Below, in pieces: positions 40,599 to 52,620 of a stretch of 64,000 nt of DNA. Both the position numbers and the translations under genes were made by a program. Numbering within the stretch: the first letter of the stretch is position 1; the number at the start of each line of letters is the position of its first letter. Under the pieces are notes generated by a model. It saw nothing but the letters and a program-made list of their open reading frames with translations. It made no database searches and was not told the DNA's origin. Origin of the DNA: Pogostemon cablin (taxonomy: Eukaryota; Streptophyta; Magnoliopsida; Lamiales; Lamiaceae); NCBI GenBank assembly GCA_023678885.1, contig CM043013.1:14540791-14604790 (forward strand). Direction: 5' to 3'.

Positions 40599-43500
40599 AT
40601 GATTATATTAAGCTTTAATGCCAGAGGGATTGGGGGGAGGATAAAGAAATTGTTGATAAGAAAGCTAATATAAAAGGAGAGTGTGGATATTGTATGTATA
40701 CAAGAAACAAAGATGGAGTATATAGATAAGAAAGTGTGTTCGGAGATATGGGGAGGTGACAATTTTGATTGGCTTTTTTGCGGAGCTATTGGGAATTCAG
40801 GAGGGCTGTTGTGTTTGTGGAATAAGAATAAATTTAGAAAAATTTCATGTTGGAGTGAGGAAGGCATTCTAGGCATTCAAGGGAATTGGTTACCTTGTTC
40901 GAAGATCATAAATGTTGTGAATGTGTATGCCCCATGTAATCTTGAGAAGAAATTAGCCATGTGGGAGGAAATCTCTACAAAAATAAAGGAGGACGGAAAC
41001 GGCCGATGGTGTATTTGTGGGGACTTTAATTCTTTTCTTCATGAATCAGAAAGACAAGGAAAAGGTCATCATATTCATAAGAAGGATATGGAAGCTTTTT
41101 GCCGTTTTATCTCAGAGGCGGACTTATGTGATCTACCTCTTCTTCGGAGAAGATTCACTTGGTATAAAGGTAATGGGATTACGTGCAGCAGACTCGATAG
41201 ATTTCTTGTATCTTCTGGATGGTCTTCTGAGTGGCCTAATTCATCACAATATGGTTTAAAAAGATTTATATCAGATCATGCCCCAATTACTCTCTCGATG
41301 GCTGCTCCAATCAATTGGGGTCCAAAACCATTCAAAGTTATTAACTGGTGGTTGTCTCAAGAAAGCTTCAAGTCTTTAATATATAAGGAATGGCCTAATT
41401 TCGAAGTCCAGGGATGGGCAGCTTTGTTGTGAAAGAAAAGTTGAAGAAGTTGAGGGAGAAGATAAAAGAATGAAAATTGGCAAATGGGAGCAACATTGAC
41501 AATATTATTGAAGAGGCAGAGAACACCATACAAGAGTTGGATTTAAAGAAAGAAAATGACAGCTGGAATCAAACAGATGAGTTGGTTTATCAAAATTCTC
41601 TTGTCAAGCTAGAAGAAGGGATGAGGAACAAGGATAAATTGTTTTTCAAAAGTCCAGGGAGAAGTGGTTGAAAGAAGGAGATACAAATTCTAAGTTTTTC
41701 ACAGCCGCATGGAAGCAAGAACTAAAGCATCTGAAATTAAAGGACTCTACATTAACAAGTCGTGGAAGGAAGGAGTTGAGGATTTAAAGGAGAGTTTATA
41801 TTTATATTTCAAGGAAAATTTTTCATCTACTAATGATTTCAGATTAAAAGTTCAAGGGATCAGTGGCTTGAAGATTAGCAGAGCATCAAATACATATCTT
41901 ATTGCTCCTTTTTTTAAAGAAGAATTGAAGATGGCGGTATGGGGATCAGGTCCAAATAAAAGCCCTGGTCCAGACGGGTTTAATTTTCAGTTCATACGAT
42001 GTTTTTGGGATACTCTTGAAGAGGATTTTTTTAGAAGTCTGTCCGAGTTTCATACAAATGCTAGGCTTCCCAGAGGATCAAATCCTTCTTTCATTTGCCT
42101 CATTCCGAAGGTGAGAAATCCTAATGCTATACAGGATTTTAGACCCATATCACTTGTTGGGTGTCTTTATAAAACCATAGCAAAGGTGTTGGCGAACAGG
42201 TTTGCAAAAGTAATGGATGAGTGTATATTTTCAAACCAATCAGCATTCATCAGAAACAGAAGTATTATGGATAGCGTTCTTGCTGCTAATGAAACAGTGG
42301 AAGAGGTAAGAAAAAGTGGTGGCAGTATGTTTATCTTTAAAATTTATTTTGAAAAAGCTTATGATTCAGTGGATTTGGAATTTCTTTTGGATGCGCTGAA
42401 TCTATTGGGGTTTGATACCAAATGGTGTACTTGGATAAAAGAATGCATAAAGTCAGCTACAGCCTCTGTGTTGATTAATGGGAGCCCAACAAAGGAATTC
42501 AAGATGGAAAAAGGTATTAAACAGGGAGACCCGATATTGCCGTTTCTGTTTGTATGTGCAGCTGAATGTTTGAGTTTGATGATGAGAAAAGCTTGCTCAG
42601 AAGGGTTGTTATCACCTATTCGAGTGGGGGAGAAAGGGGTGGAAGTTTCTCACCTCCAATTTGCGGATAATACTATATTTTTTGGAGCAGCTACAGTGGA
42701 AAATATAACGGTTTTGAAAAGCATTTTGAGGATATTTGAGCTTTGGTCAGGACTGAGAATCAATTTTAACAAAAGCATTTTGGCAGGGGTTAATACGAGT
42801 TCTTTGTTATTAGAAGAAATGGCAGCTTATCTCAATTGCAAGGTGGGTAGTCTCCCTCTTCCATACTTGGGCATGTCTATCGGGGCTAATTTTCGAAGAA
42901 AGAATACTTGGGCTCCAGTCATCAGTAAAATCAAAAATTGTCTAAGTCGTTGGGAGAACAAATGGATATCTTTTGGAGGTCGGATTATGCTTCTAAACGC
43001 AGTTCTCGCAAACATGCCCACCTATTTCTTATCATATTCCAAAGCTCCGAGTGGCATCATCAGTAAAATAACCTCATTGCAAAGGAAATTTTTGTGGGGA
43101 TGTGATGGAAAAAGGTCCAAAAAATTCATTGGATCAATTGGGACATCATTTGCAAACCAAAAGAAAAAAGAGGTCTTGGGACAAGAATCATTAAGCTTTT
43201 CAACCTTGCTCTCTTGGGGAAATGGGCTTGGAGATTTCTATTAGGAGGCAAAGATTTGTGGGTGCCGGTACTTACATCAAAATATGGGGATTTTTTAAAG
43301 TGCATAGAAGAATGGAAGGAAAAGAAAAGTGTTGCAGAGCTTGGTCTTCATGGTGGTATGATCTAGTTTCCCTTTTTGGTGGTAATGATTGGTTTTTTAA
43401 TGGATGTTCTAGATTAATTGGTAATGGCTGTGAATCTAAAATTTGGTCTTCCAAATGGGTTGGTGAAAAATGCTTGAAGGATTTATATCCTAGATTATAC

Positions 43501-44286
43501 CAGGTTGATTCAAATGTCCATTGTGCCATAGCGGATAGAGTTGAGTGGAAGGAGGGATCATTGATTGGAAAATGGAATTGGCGTAGGACTTTATTTTCTT
43601 GGGAAGAAGAGCAAGCTGCAGATTTGATTTCCAAGGTGGAGAAATTTACTAGAATCACGGATGAGCCTGACAGGTGGTCTTGGGATCACACTCCTTGTGG
43701 TATTTACACGGTCAAATCTGCTTATAATATCCTTCAAAGCTCCAATTCAGACGATTGTATCTTTCCAGAGATCAACCGAGTATGGTGCAACAAGATTCCT
43801 CTCAAAATTTCATCATTCTCATGGAAGGCTATTCAAGATAGAATTCCAACAAGAAATAATCTCAAAAAAAGAGGTGTGTTGAATCCTAATTTTTTGTCAG
43901 ATTGCCCTTTATGTGATTTAGCACTTGAAGATGTTAACCACCTCTTACTCAAATGTAAGATAGCTTCAGAGGTTTGGGAGAAGGTCTATGAATGGCTTGA
44001 TTCAAAACAAGCTTCTGGAAATTCTGTATGGGATCATTTCTTATCGCATACGAGTTTGGTTAAGCCAAATTGTTCAAAACTTTGGCAATTATTTTGGCAT
44101 GGTGTGATTTGGCATATATGGAAGGCTAGAAATGACAAGGTGTTTAACGGAGTAAAAGCAGATTGCAATAGGATAGTTATGAGAATCAAAGTTATCACTT
44201 GGCTTTGGATTAAAGCATCGGAGAGTTGTAGATTTGGGAGTTCTTTTAGCGAATGGATAAGGGAGCCACTATTATGTATTGATTGA
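40599..44286 (+). pseudogene. LINE ORF2: endonuclease, reverse transcriptase, zinc-binding tail
   Basis: Starts MIILSFNARGIGG. The APE-type endonuclease has IVCIQETKME, CICGDFNSF, CSRLDRFLVSS and FISDHAPI; frame breaks occur after ..EVQGWAALL (41432) and near 41671. RT (41709-43244) has NKSPGPDGFNFQFI, DFRPISLVGCLYK, QSAFI, GIKQGDP and PYLGM. Motif A reads KIYFEKAYDSV (usual KIDFEKAYD) and motif C reads LQFADNTIFF (usual FADD). The tail (43222-44286) has the zf-RVT block KIPLKISSFSWKAIQDRIPT and CPLC..H..C. No RNase H. Stops include one at 40670. Confidence 0.85.
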
Positions 44287-44401
44287 TAACAAATTTTACA
44301 TACGATTGTACGAGTTATTGAGCATATCTAATGCTCCATTACTCCTTTTAATTATCAATAAAACTTTTATTTTTTCCAAAAAAAAAGCGATTGGTAGAGC
44401 A

Positions 44402-45146
44402 ATGGAAGATATTTCTAGATGAAGATGCAACTGTAAACTTTGCTTCTGCAGACGGTGGAAATGGTTCTTCATGTCACATAGTTAAGCCTGGAATTGGAAG
44501 CGAGACCCATGTTATGAAGATTACCTTCACGGAGGAAGACTTACTGCTCGGTTCACAATCTCACAATCGAACCTTGTTCGTAACTGGTTATACTCAAGAG
44601 CAAAGGGTGAATCGAATATTGATTGATGGAGGTTCAGCGGTCAATATCTTGCCTCTAACGAAATTAAAAAAGTTGAGGATTCCAACCAATGACCTCGGCA
44701 GTAGTCGATTGATGATTCATGGGTTCAATCAAGAAGGCTAGAAAATACTTGGTACGACAGTCTTGGACTTAATGATAGATGAGATGGTCTCAATAATTCT
44801 GTTTCATGTCATTGATGCTAAAACATCATATAACATGCTCTTGGGGCACCCATGGTTTCATGAAAATGGAGTGATTCCTTCTATGCTACATCAATGCTTC
44901 AAATACTGCGATGGAGGTAACATAAAAAAGGTGCTCGGTGATGAAAGGCCATTCACAGAAGCCGAGTCATATTTTGCAGACGTTAGATATTTTCTGAAGA
45001 GTGGTAAGGCCGTCAAGCAAGAAAAAAGTTCATCACAAGAGAAAAATGATAAGCTAGAAAAAGAAAGTATGGATAATGTTTCCTCTACATGGTCGGAGGA
45101 AAGCAAACAATTGATCGAGGTAGTAGGAGAGTTGACACTACCCTAG
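44402..45146 (+). pseudogene. pol: Tat protease region
   Basis: Resumes the Tat frame after the LINE duplication. HVMKITFTEEDLLL precedes the active site RILIDGGSAVNILP (Tat proteases often have DGG here), then LGSSRLMIHGFNQEG, an in-frame TAG at 44739-44741, and SIILFHVIDAKTSYNMLLG with HPWFHE. The frame ends at 45146, with an in-frame TAG ahead of a shifted continuation. Confidence 0.85.
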
Positions 45147-45567
45147 ACCAAAGTTGACACTGAGAAGCCTTCTCCTTCTCCACTCAAAGGGTTCACTCGC
45201 CCAGTTCAAGGGGCTAAAACTGAGCATGGAGATGTACTTGAGGCGACATTTTCCAAATCATATAGCCCACAAGCTTACAATCTTCTTAGCTGGATATGAC
45301 CCTCAAGAAAAAGTTGTGACGAATGAACCATCTCATAAGACTCTTGGTGGATTTAATACTACTCAAGAGACATTGAAAAGTAATAGTCGCACTTCCAAGC
45401 ATACTAGAATAGGTTTGGGATACGTTCCACAAAAACTTGTTCGCATTGCGGTCAAAAGGGCAAATACGAACTACATCATTGAAGATTAAGTTCTTTTTGA
45501 AGAAGAATAATCTTATGAAGAGCATAGAAAGACAGAGAGAGTCTCAGTCTTTGAAAGACTCAGACTA

Positions 45568-46770
45568 ATGGGAGTTAAAAAGACTATCAAGTTCCCAAGT
45601 TTCCCAAAGATACAAAATCGGATCCCATCTCGCATGAAAAGACAACATTTCTTGACCATATCATGTGACAGTGTGCTGAAAGCTAAGAAACAAACAATAA
45701 TCTTCACTCAAAGTGAAGAAGATGGTTGTGAAAGTGTAGGCTCATCAGATGTTGTCCATTCCATTATCATGCAAACAGATTTACACAATGCAGAAAGAGA
45801 TCTACGAAGCAAGATCATCGAAATGAGGAGAGATGGCTATGTAGTAGAGAGCATTGTTAAAGTGGGAGAAAATGAGCAAGTTGGGTATAATTCATGTTTT
45901 CAAAGGCAAGAATTCCTGGAGGGAGTTGCCACGGTAAATCATGTCACTATACGAGAAGAGACCTCAACTGAAGAGGAAGATACTGATGATGCTCCTCCAG
46001 AATTTGAAGAGGGTGTCAAATCTACTGTTGATCGATTGAAGGAGATTAATTTAGGTGATGATAATGATCCACGACCAATCTGTATATGTGATTTGTTGAC
46101 AACTGATGAAGAAAAAGCTTACATTGAGCTTCTTCAAGAGTTTAGAGATGTGTTTGCATGGTCTTGTAAGAAAATGCCCGAATTAGATCCAAAAGTGGCA
46201 GTTCATCATTTAGCAGTAAAGGAAGGAGCCAAGCCAGTTAAGCAGATGCAGCATCGATTTCGACCAGAGCTGGTTCCATTTATTGAAGTTGAGGTTAATA
46301 AGCTCCTTGAGACAAGGAAGATACGAGAAGTTAAGTATCTCACTTGGCTCTCTAACATTGTATCAGTAAGGAAGACAAATGGACAGCTTAGAGTGTGTGT
46401 TGACTTTCGGGATTTGAACTTGGCATGCCCAAAAGATGACTTTCCACTTCCAATTACTGAACTCATGATTGATGCAACAACTGGTCATGAAGTTCTTTCA
46501 TTCATGGATGGCTCATCCGGCTATAATCAAATTAGTCTTGCGCCAGAAGACCAAGAGAATACAGCCTTCTGCACTCCAAAAGGAATATTTTGTTACAATG
46601 TTATGTCGTTCAGTTTGAGGATGCTGGTGCTACTTACCAACGAGCCATGCAAAAGATATTCGATGACATGCTCCATAAGAATGTTGAACGTTATGTTGAT
46701 GACATCGTGGTGAAATTAAAGTAGAAAATGGACCATCTCCAAGATTTAAGATAAATATTTGAGCGTCTTA
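45568..46770 (+). pseudogene. pol: Tat reverse transcriptase
   Basis: Open from 45568 to 46713. Pre-RT: DVFAWSCKKMPELDP and VAVHHLAVKEGAKPVKQ. RT: VSVRKTNGQLRVCVDFRDLN, ACPKDDFPLPI, FMDGSSGYNQI (motif A; usual MDxxSGYNQI) and TAFCTPKGIFCYNVM. A one-base shift near 46608 moves the frame, after which AGATYQRAMQKIFDDMLHK and the catalytic YVDDIVVK (about 46690) are readable. A stop follows at about 46722. Motifs are present, so inactivation is by frame damage. Confidence 0.88.
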
Positions 46771-47520
46771 GAAAATTCCAACTCAAGATGAACCCACTTA
46801 AGTGCGTATTCGGAGTCTCTTCTAGAAAGTTCCTCTGATTCATTGTCCGACATCGTGGCATTGAGATTGATAAAGCAAAGATTGATGCAATTATGAATAT
46901 GCGGTTTCCCGAAACATACATGAGCTCAAGAGTTTGCAAGGTAACCTGACATACTTAAGAAGATTCATATCAAACTTGGCCGATCGATACCAACCATTCA
47001 GCCATCTTATGAAGAAAGACGGCCCATTTAAATGGGATGAGGCTTGCACTAATGCTTTTAACAGCATTAAAGCATACTTGATGAAGCCTCCAGTGTTAGT
47101 TGCTCTGATAGCTGGACGATCATTAATTCTCTACATATCTGCTCAAGAACGATCAGTGGGAGCTCTGCTTGCACAAAATAATGATGAGAGAAAGGAATGT
47201 GCGTTGTACTATCTGAGTAGAACAATGACTCTAAATGAGTTGAAATACTCACCAATTGAAAAGATCTTCTTGCTCTCATCTTTGTGATTCAAAAATTAAG
47301 ATACTACTTTCATGCTCATACTGTTTACTTGGTCTTAAGGGCCAACCCATTAAAGTTCGTTATGTCAAAGCCAGTGCTCTCTGATAGGCTCGCAAGGTGG
47401 TATCTTCAATTGCAACAATTCAAAATTATCTATGTCCCTCAAAAAGCGGTGAAAAGGCAAATGTTGGAAGATTTGTTAGCTGATCATCTTATGCCCTGCA
47501 GAATGGGAGTTGTCTGATGA
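46770..47520 (+). pseudogene. pol: Tat RNase H (Ty3/gypsy type)
   Basis: The connection and RNase H region: LTYLRRFISNLADRYQPFSH, WDEACTNAFNSIKAYL, PVLVALIAGRSLILYIS, SVGALLAQ, LYYLSRTM, LRANPLKFVMSKP and LSDRLARWYLQLQQFKIIYV. A frame change near 47285 separates the two halves and another falls near 47500. Removes RNA from RNA-DNA hybrids in active relatives. Confidence 0.85.
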
Positions 47521-48148
47521 TCTCCCCGATGAAGATATATTGGCTATTGAAATCACTCCTCCTTGGAAGATGTATTTCGATGGAGCTGCTCACAGGGAAG
47601 GAGTCGGCGCCGGAGTAGTATTTGTAACCTCAGATGGAGGAGTTCTACCATATTCATTCAGTCTAACTGAAAATTGATCTAACAATGTAGCTGAATATCA
47701 AGCTCTTATACTTGGTTTGGAGATGGCAGTGGATGTAAAGCAGCAACACCTTAAGGTATATGGAGATTCATTATTGATAATCAACCAGCTGCTTGGCTTA
47801 TATAAGGTTAAGAAACCTGAACTACTTCCATATTATAACTATGCTCAAAGGCTTATGAATTGGCTTGGAGATGTAGAGATTGAACATTTACCAAGGAGCA
47901 AGAACAAGCAAGCCGATGCTTTGGCAAAGCTAGCATCAACAATAGCAGTGCCGGAAGCACATTTTCAAGTGTCGATCTGCAAGAGTTGGGTGGTACCTCC
48001 CTTCTACGAAAAGAAAGATGGCGAAGAAGTTGAGTATTGTGCCATAGAGGTGTTTGATATTGAGAAAGAAGACTGGCGTCAACTGTTCGTGGATTACTTG
48101 AAGTATGATAAGTTTCTCAATGATCCACACCTAAGGGTTGATTTCTGA
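47520..48148 (+). pseudogene. pol: Second RNase H (archaeal type) of the Tat element
   Basis: WKMYFDGAAHREGVGAGVVF, then NNVAEYQALILGLEMA, VYGDSLLIINQ, and IEHLPRSKNKQADALAKLAS are the motifs of the extra RNase H found between RNase H and integrase in the Tat/Ogre lineage. A stop lies at 47676-47678 (LTEN-stop-SNNVA). The open part 47717-48148 ends with PHLRVDF and a TGA. Confidence 0.88.
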
Positions 48149-49317
48149 CGTAGAGCACCACGATTCTTCTATTACAAATATACACTCTATAGAAGATCGA
48201 TTGATGGTATTCTCTTAAGATGCTTAAGTGATGAAGAAGCTCTTCAAGCTATGGAGGAAGCTCATTCTGGAATATGTGGCGCTCATCAGTCTGGACCCAA
48301 GTTACATTTCAGAATCAAGAGGATGGGATATTACTGGACTTCTATGGTGAAGGATTGCATAGACTATGCACAAAGATGTCAGCCATGTCAATTTCATGGA
48401 AATCTCATTCATCAACCTCCTGAACCATTACATCCAACAATTTTTTCATGGTCGTTTGATGCATGGGGCTTAGATGTGGTGGGGCCGTTAATAAAGTCTT
48501 CGGGAGGCCATCTTTATATTCTAGCTGTCACTGATTACTTTTCCAAGTGGGTGGAAGTTGTACCCTTGAGAGAAGTAAAGAAAGAAAATGTTGTTGATTT
48601 CATCCGCATCAACATCATATACAGATATGGAGTGGCTCAATACATCATCACCAATAATGGGAGACCATTCAGTAACTCTTTGATTGAAAAGCTATGTGAG
48701 AAATTTGACTTCAAGCAAAGGAAGTCTTCAATGACAATGCAACAGCTAATGGGCTCGCTGAAGCTTTCAACAAGACGCTATGTAATCTGTTGAAGAAAGT
48801 AGTCTCGAAGTCAAAGCGAGACTGGCATTAAAGGATTTATGAAGCTTTATGGGCATATCGAACCATTTATAGAACTCCTACTCAAGCTACTCCGTATTCT
48901 TTAGTATATGGAGTTGAAGCTGTGATACCCTTTGAAAAGCAAATCCCATAATTGAGAATAGCTATACAACAAGGTTTGACTGAAGAAGAGAACGCACAAC
49001 TGCGTCTCGAAGAGTTAGAAGCACTTGATCAGAAGAGGTTGGAAGCACCACAGAGACTTGAGTGCTTTCAAGCTCGCCTTTCCAGAACGTTTAACAAGAA
49101 AGTGAAGATACGTTCTTTCCAAGTCGGAGACTTAGTCCTTGCTGCGAGGAGGCCTATTGTCATCACTCACCGAGTTGGAAATAAATTCTTGTCCAAGTGG
49201 GATGGCCCACATGTTGTGAAAGAAGTATACACAAATGGTGCATACAAGTTGATATCTGAAGATGGTGTGGGAATTGGCCCCATAAATGGCAAATTCTTGA
49301 AACGCTACTACGCGTAA
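48149..49317 (+). pseudogene. pol: Tat integrase
   Basis: HHCC zinc site: EAHSGICGAHQSG with YAQRCQPCQFHG. Catalytic core: DAWGLDVVGPL holds the first Asp, but the second motif reads IITNNGRPF where TDNG is expected. A one-base shift near 48716 is needed before ANGLAEAFNKTL, which holds the Glu. Then AYRTIYRTPTQATPYSLVYG, and the C-terminal part 48952-49317 (QVGDLVLAARRP, KWDGPHVVKEV, KRYYA). Stops lie at about 48827 and 48950. Confidence 0.88.
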
Positions 49318-49684
49318 TCCAGTCAAACCCAAGTAACGCTCCATGACGCACGAGCTTAAACTGCATGTTACTTCTGATCTGCATGAGTGTAAACTGTGTA
49401 CGACATCCACCAAAGGTAATTATACGTAGTTAAACTATTAATTCACCCCACTCAGATATTTTAAGTGGTTAAAGCATTAAATATCCTACTTTGTCTAAAG
49501 TGGTTAAAGAATAGTCACTCCTGACCCGCATAAGTATAAACTGTGTACGATACCCCCATTCAAACCAAATTATGTTCCTTTGAATTACGTTATGACTTGA
49601 TCCTCCATAAAGAGTACGTAGGCAGCTTAGCATTCTGCTAAGTTCAGTCATATCTTGGTTTATTCACATCAAGTTGGTGAGACA

Positions 49685-49786
49685 AGCAGCAAGATGAGAT
49701 ATGAAGGAGTTAAGAGAAAGCAGCAAGATGAGATATGAAGGAGTTAAGAGAAAGCAGCAAGATGCCATATAAAGGAGTTGAGAGAA
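49685..49786. repeat. 34-bp tandem repeat, three copies
   Basis: Unit AGCAGCAAGATGAGATATGA followed by AGGAGTTAAGAGAA, starting at 49685, 49719 and 49753; the third copy is diverged. Confidence 0.9.
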
Positions 49787-50279
49787 AAAGGCAAAAAGAT
49801 GACTGTAGATTTGGGTGAAGAAGTTAAAAAAAAAGGGATAATTAAATTCTTGGAGTGCTGAAAAATTCTCATAATGGTAAAGTGATGAAGATGATTTGCA
49901 ATTGAGAGATGGGTTCAAGTTAATTTAAATTTATGGATTTAATTAATTAAAAGACCCAAAAATAAATTTATGGGATCAATTAATTAGTAAAATTTCAAAA
50001 TTATAAATTAAATCCATGAGGGAAGAAGCCCGAGATGCTAAATGAACAATAAAATAATTCATGTGGGTATAATTAATTTAAATCCAAATCATGGATTAAA
50101 TTTATTATAAGCCCTTATAAGTTGGAGCCCAAATTACTAAGCAGCCCAAATTGTAAATGGTTGGCCCAAGCTAGTTCTGTAGCCCAGCAAATATATTGAG
50201 CCCATATTGTTGGTCAAAATTGGAAAATTAAGTCAAAATTGGAAAGTTGATTAAATTTTCCCAAACTGGAAAATCGCAT

Positions 50280-51340
50280 CTTTCAGAATTGAACGGAAAT
50301 TCCCCCAGATTGATGAAAGCTCACTGAGTCGCCCACAACCACCGGCAATCACCCACTGCCAGTGTTTATCAGCTGCCGATCCCCCGATCGTCGCGCCTTC
50401 GTACGCGCTGTTGCTGCCGGAATCGATACCTGTCCCGTCGACCGTTCAACTTCTACAAACCACACAGCGCGCAATCCAGTCGCGCCTTAGAAATCGCGAA
50501 CTGCCGTCGTGGGAGACGCGAGCCAGTAATCGATGACCGTCGTTCTCTTGCCAGCGATCACGCGCCGCCAGCGCCAAACAGTCGCCTATCTCTTGATCGA
50601 GAATTGTGCGTTGCTGCTGCCGGAGCTACCATCGTTACAACCTGACGATCACTGCTCGATTTGTCATTTTGATCGCAATCGAAAGCCTGTTGGAGAATCC
50701 CGTTAGCTCATCACCATCAGCCGATGAAATCTCGAGCCCTGACGTTATAGTTGCCGGAGGGTGCAAGCGCCAAACCGCCACCAGCGACCACTGTTTCCAG
50801 CGCCACACACAAGCAGGTTTCCGCCTCAGTTTCATCATCAGGTTACTACTGAATTGTGCTGATGCTCAGCCTCAGTTTTCCCATCAAATTACTACTGATC
50901 AATTGAGGGACAACAGTTAAAAGGGACAACCGAGGGACGATAGTTAAAAAGGGACAACAAAGTGTCAATCGTTAAAAGGGACTGTCGTTGAAAGGTGCAG
51001 GGCTCACCGACGGTTTCTCGGAAGAGAAAGAGGGGCGAGGACACGCATGTTACTAAGTTCATAGTCGCAAGCAAAGAAGCATATATGTGCAGAAATAAAG
51101 AAACAAGAAAAGAAATAGGTACATGCAAATAAAAAAGACGAAACAAGAGAAGCAGGAAAATAAAGATAAAAAGTAAATTTAGATGTGTGGAAAATAAAGT
51201 TGATCAGCTTTGAGGAGAATTGAATGCTTACTTACTACTGCACCTTCTGCGAGGTTGATTGTGATGCTTATGCTCTCTGGTCTCTGCTCGACGATTGTGT
51301 TGTAGAAATTGAGGGAGTAGCTCTTCTTATATAGCCTGCC
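50280..51340 (-). other. GC-rich block with antisense promoter-like sequence
   Basis: About 600 bp rich in CCGCC/CGCGCC words, unlike the surrounding AT-rich sequence. On the minus strand GGCTATATAAG (51336-51326) is followed by a CT/AC-rich leader-like stretch and a 51146-50892 open frame. Repeated GGGACAA words occur at 50905-50990. I do not recognise a protein. Tat elements such as Grande can carry antisense extra genes here, so a captured host fragment is possible. Confidence 0.35.
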
Positions 51341-51657
51341 GACACACCCTTTATTATAAAATTAAAATAATTATTTTGAAAAGTTTAAATTACCCTTAGT
51401 CTATTAAATATATCTCTTATATATTTTATTATTTTATATACTCCGGAGACGATACCAATCTCTTCAGATTTGACTTCCATCAACGATCTGCCGTTTACCG
51501 AAATACAAGACCCCCGTTCCTTGCTATTTCTTCCCCTTTCAGTGGTTCTTTAATCGATATACATTAAGCCCTAGATTTTGGAGAATGATATGTTGACATC
51601 TGGGTTTTTTGGCATTGTCTGCATTCATATCTTTGGTTTACCATGATAGATTCTGGG

Positions 51658-52560
51658 TGTTGTATATGTAGACCATGCATGCATGCATACATGTGTAAAT
51701 GTGTACATATAACAAATAAGGATATGGAAGATGATGTTTGGAGTAGCAGCAAGATGAATGAATAAGTAAGAACATCAAGCTGCTTAGATAAGTGAGGTCT
51801 GAAGCATGACAATTCTGTCATGTTGAATGATCAAGCCAAGTATAAGTAATGGTTAGCTAATTGTGGCAGTTGATGACAGTTAAAAGAAGTTAAAGATCAG
51901 GAGGTGAGGATCAGTTGGCAAAGATCGGTTGTAACCAACTGATCATTGGTTGTTTGCTTGGTAACACATGCATGACAGTTGAGAAGGTGTAGTGTTGCTG
52001 CGGCTGATAAGTTTGTCATCACATGACAGTTAGTTTTGGTTAGGTTATTCAGTTAGATCAAGAAGATAAGGTGCTGGTTTGATGGTGGCGATTCAACACA
52101 ATGTGATCAGTCATAAGGTTGAGCCATAAGTTCAAGAAGTGTGATGTTTTGAGAAGTTGAGTGAATGGAAGCAGTTGCAACTGAGCTCAAACTGATCATG
52201 TGGAAGTTATGTTAATTGCTGATACATTTAGTCTGTAGCAGTGTAGTATAAATGTATCATCATGCACAACAAAGAAGTAGAGAGAGTTGATGATCATCAT
52301 CATACGAGCTAGTGCATAAAATTAAGGTTTCTTAAGTGTTTTAGTTCATCATCATCTTCATATTGTAACATGTTTTCATCATATAGTGATTGCTCTCCTT
52401 AAGAAAGTGGATGTAGATCAACATGATCGAACCACTATAATCCTTGTCTTCCTTCTTCAAGTTTTTAGTTTCTGTTTTTGATTGAATCAATACACAATAC
52501 TAGAGATTAGATTAGAGTGTGAGCATAATTTGTTGATCAAGTTTTGCTGCATTCATAAGA
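51658..52560 (+). repeat. 5' LTR of the copia element
   Basis: 903 bp, TGTTGTATATGTAGACC to ..GCTGCATTCATAAGA. The 3' terminus AAGA is not a canonical CA, but both LTRs and the CTGGG duplication agree. TATAAAT at 52247-52253 overlaps the right arm of an 11-bp inverted repeat (TGATACATTTA at 52220-52230, TAAATGTATCA at 52249-52259). Confidence 0.92.
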
Positions 52561-52562
52561 AT

Positions 52563-52580
52563 TGGCGCCGTCTGTGGGAA
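52563..52580 (+). other. Primer-binding site of the copia element
   Basis: TGGCGCCGTCTGTGGGAA two bases after the 5' LTR, a form frequent in plant copia elements. tRNA not assigned. Confidence 0.75.
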
Positions 52581-52620
52581 GCCAACAAGAAGAAGAAGAC
52601 TCAGTGGAAAAGAAGATCAA

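Larger units (their letters stand above)
36799..44386 (+). mobile_element. L1-like LINE inserted in Tat, itself carrying a solo LTR
   Basis: A perfect 15-bp duplication GCGATTGGTAGAGCA flanks it (36784-36798, 44387-44401), and an A-run (44378-44386) follows a polyadenylation-like AATAAAAC. Without the solo LTR it is about 5.96 kb, near full length for plant L1 elements. ORF1 has an RRM followed by a DUF4283-type domain; ORF2 has an endonuclease, RT and C-terminal zinc-binding domain. Several stops and frameshifts, plus catalytic changes in RT, show it is inactive. Confidence 0.92.
49318..51652 (+). other. Long 3' region of the Tat element, left part
   Basis: No plus-strand gene recognised. 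Contains GAGTACGTAGGCAGCTTAGC-type sequence just after integrase, a 34-bp tandem repeat, an AT-rich stretch (49920-50280), a GC-rich block (about 50280-50870) and an antisense promoter-like sequence near 51330. Ends at the copia insertion. Confidence 0.6.

Noticed and set aside
49132..49918. Minus-strand frames of 60-93 codons after integrase
   Set aside because: Partly antisense to the integrase C-terminus and partly over the 34-bp tandem repeat; no domain.
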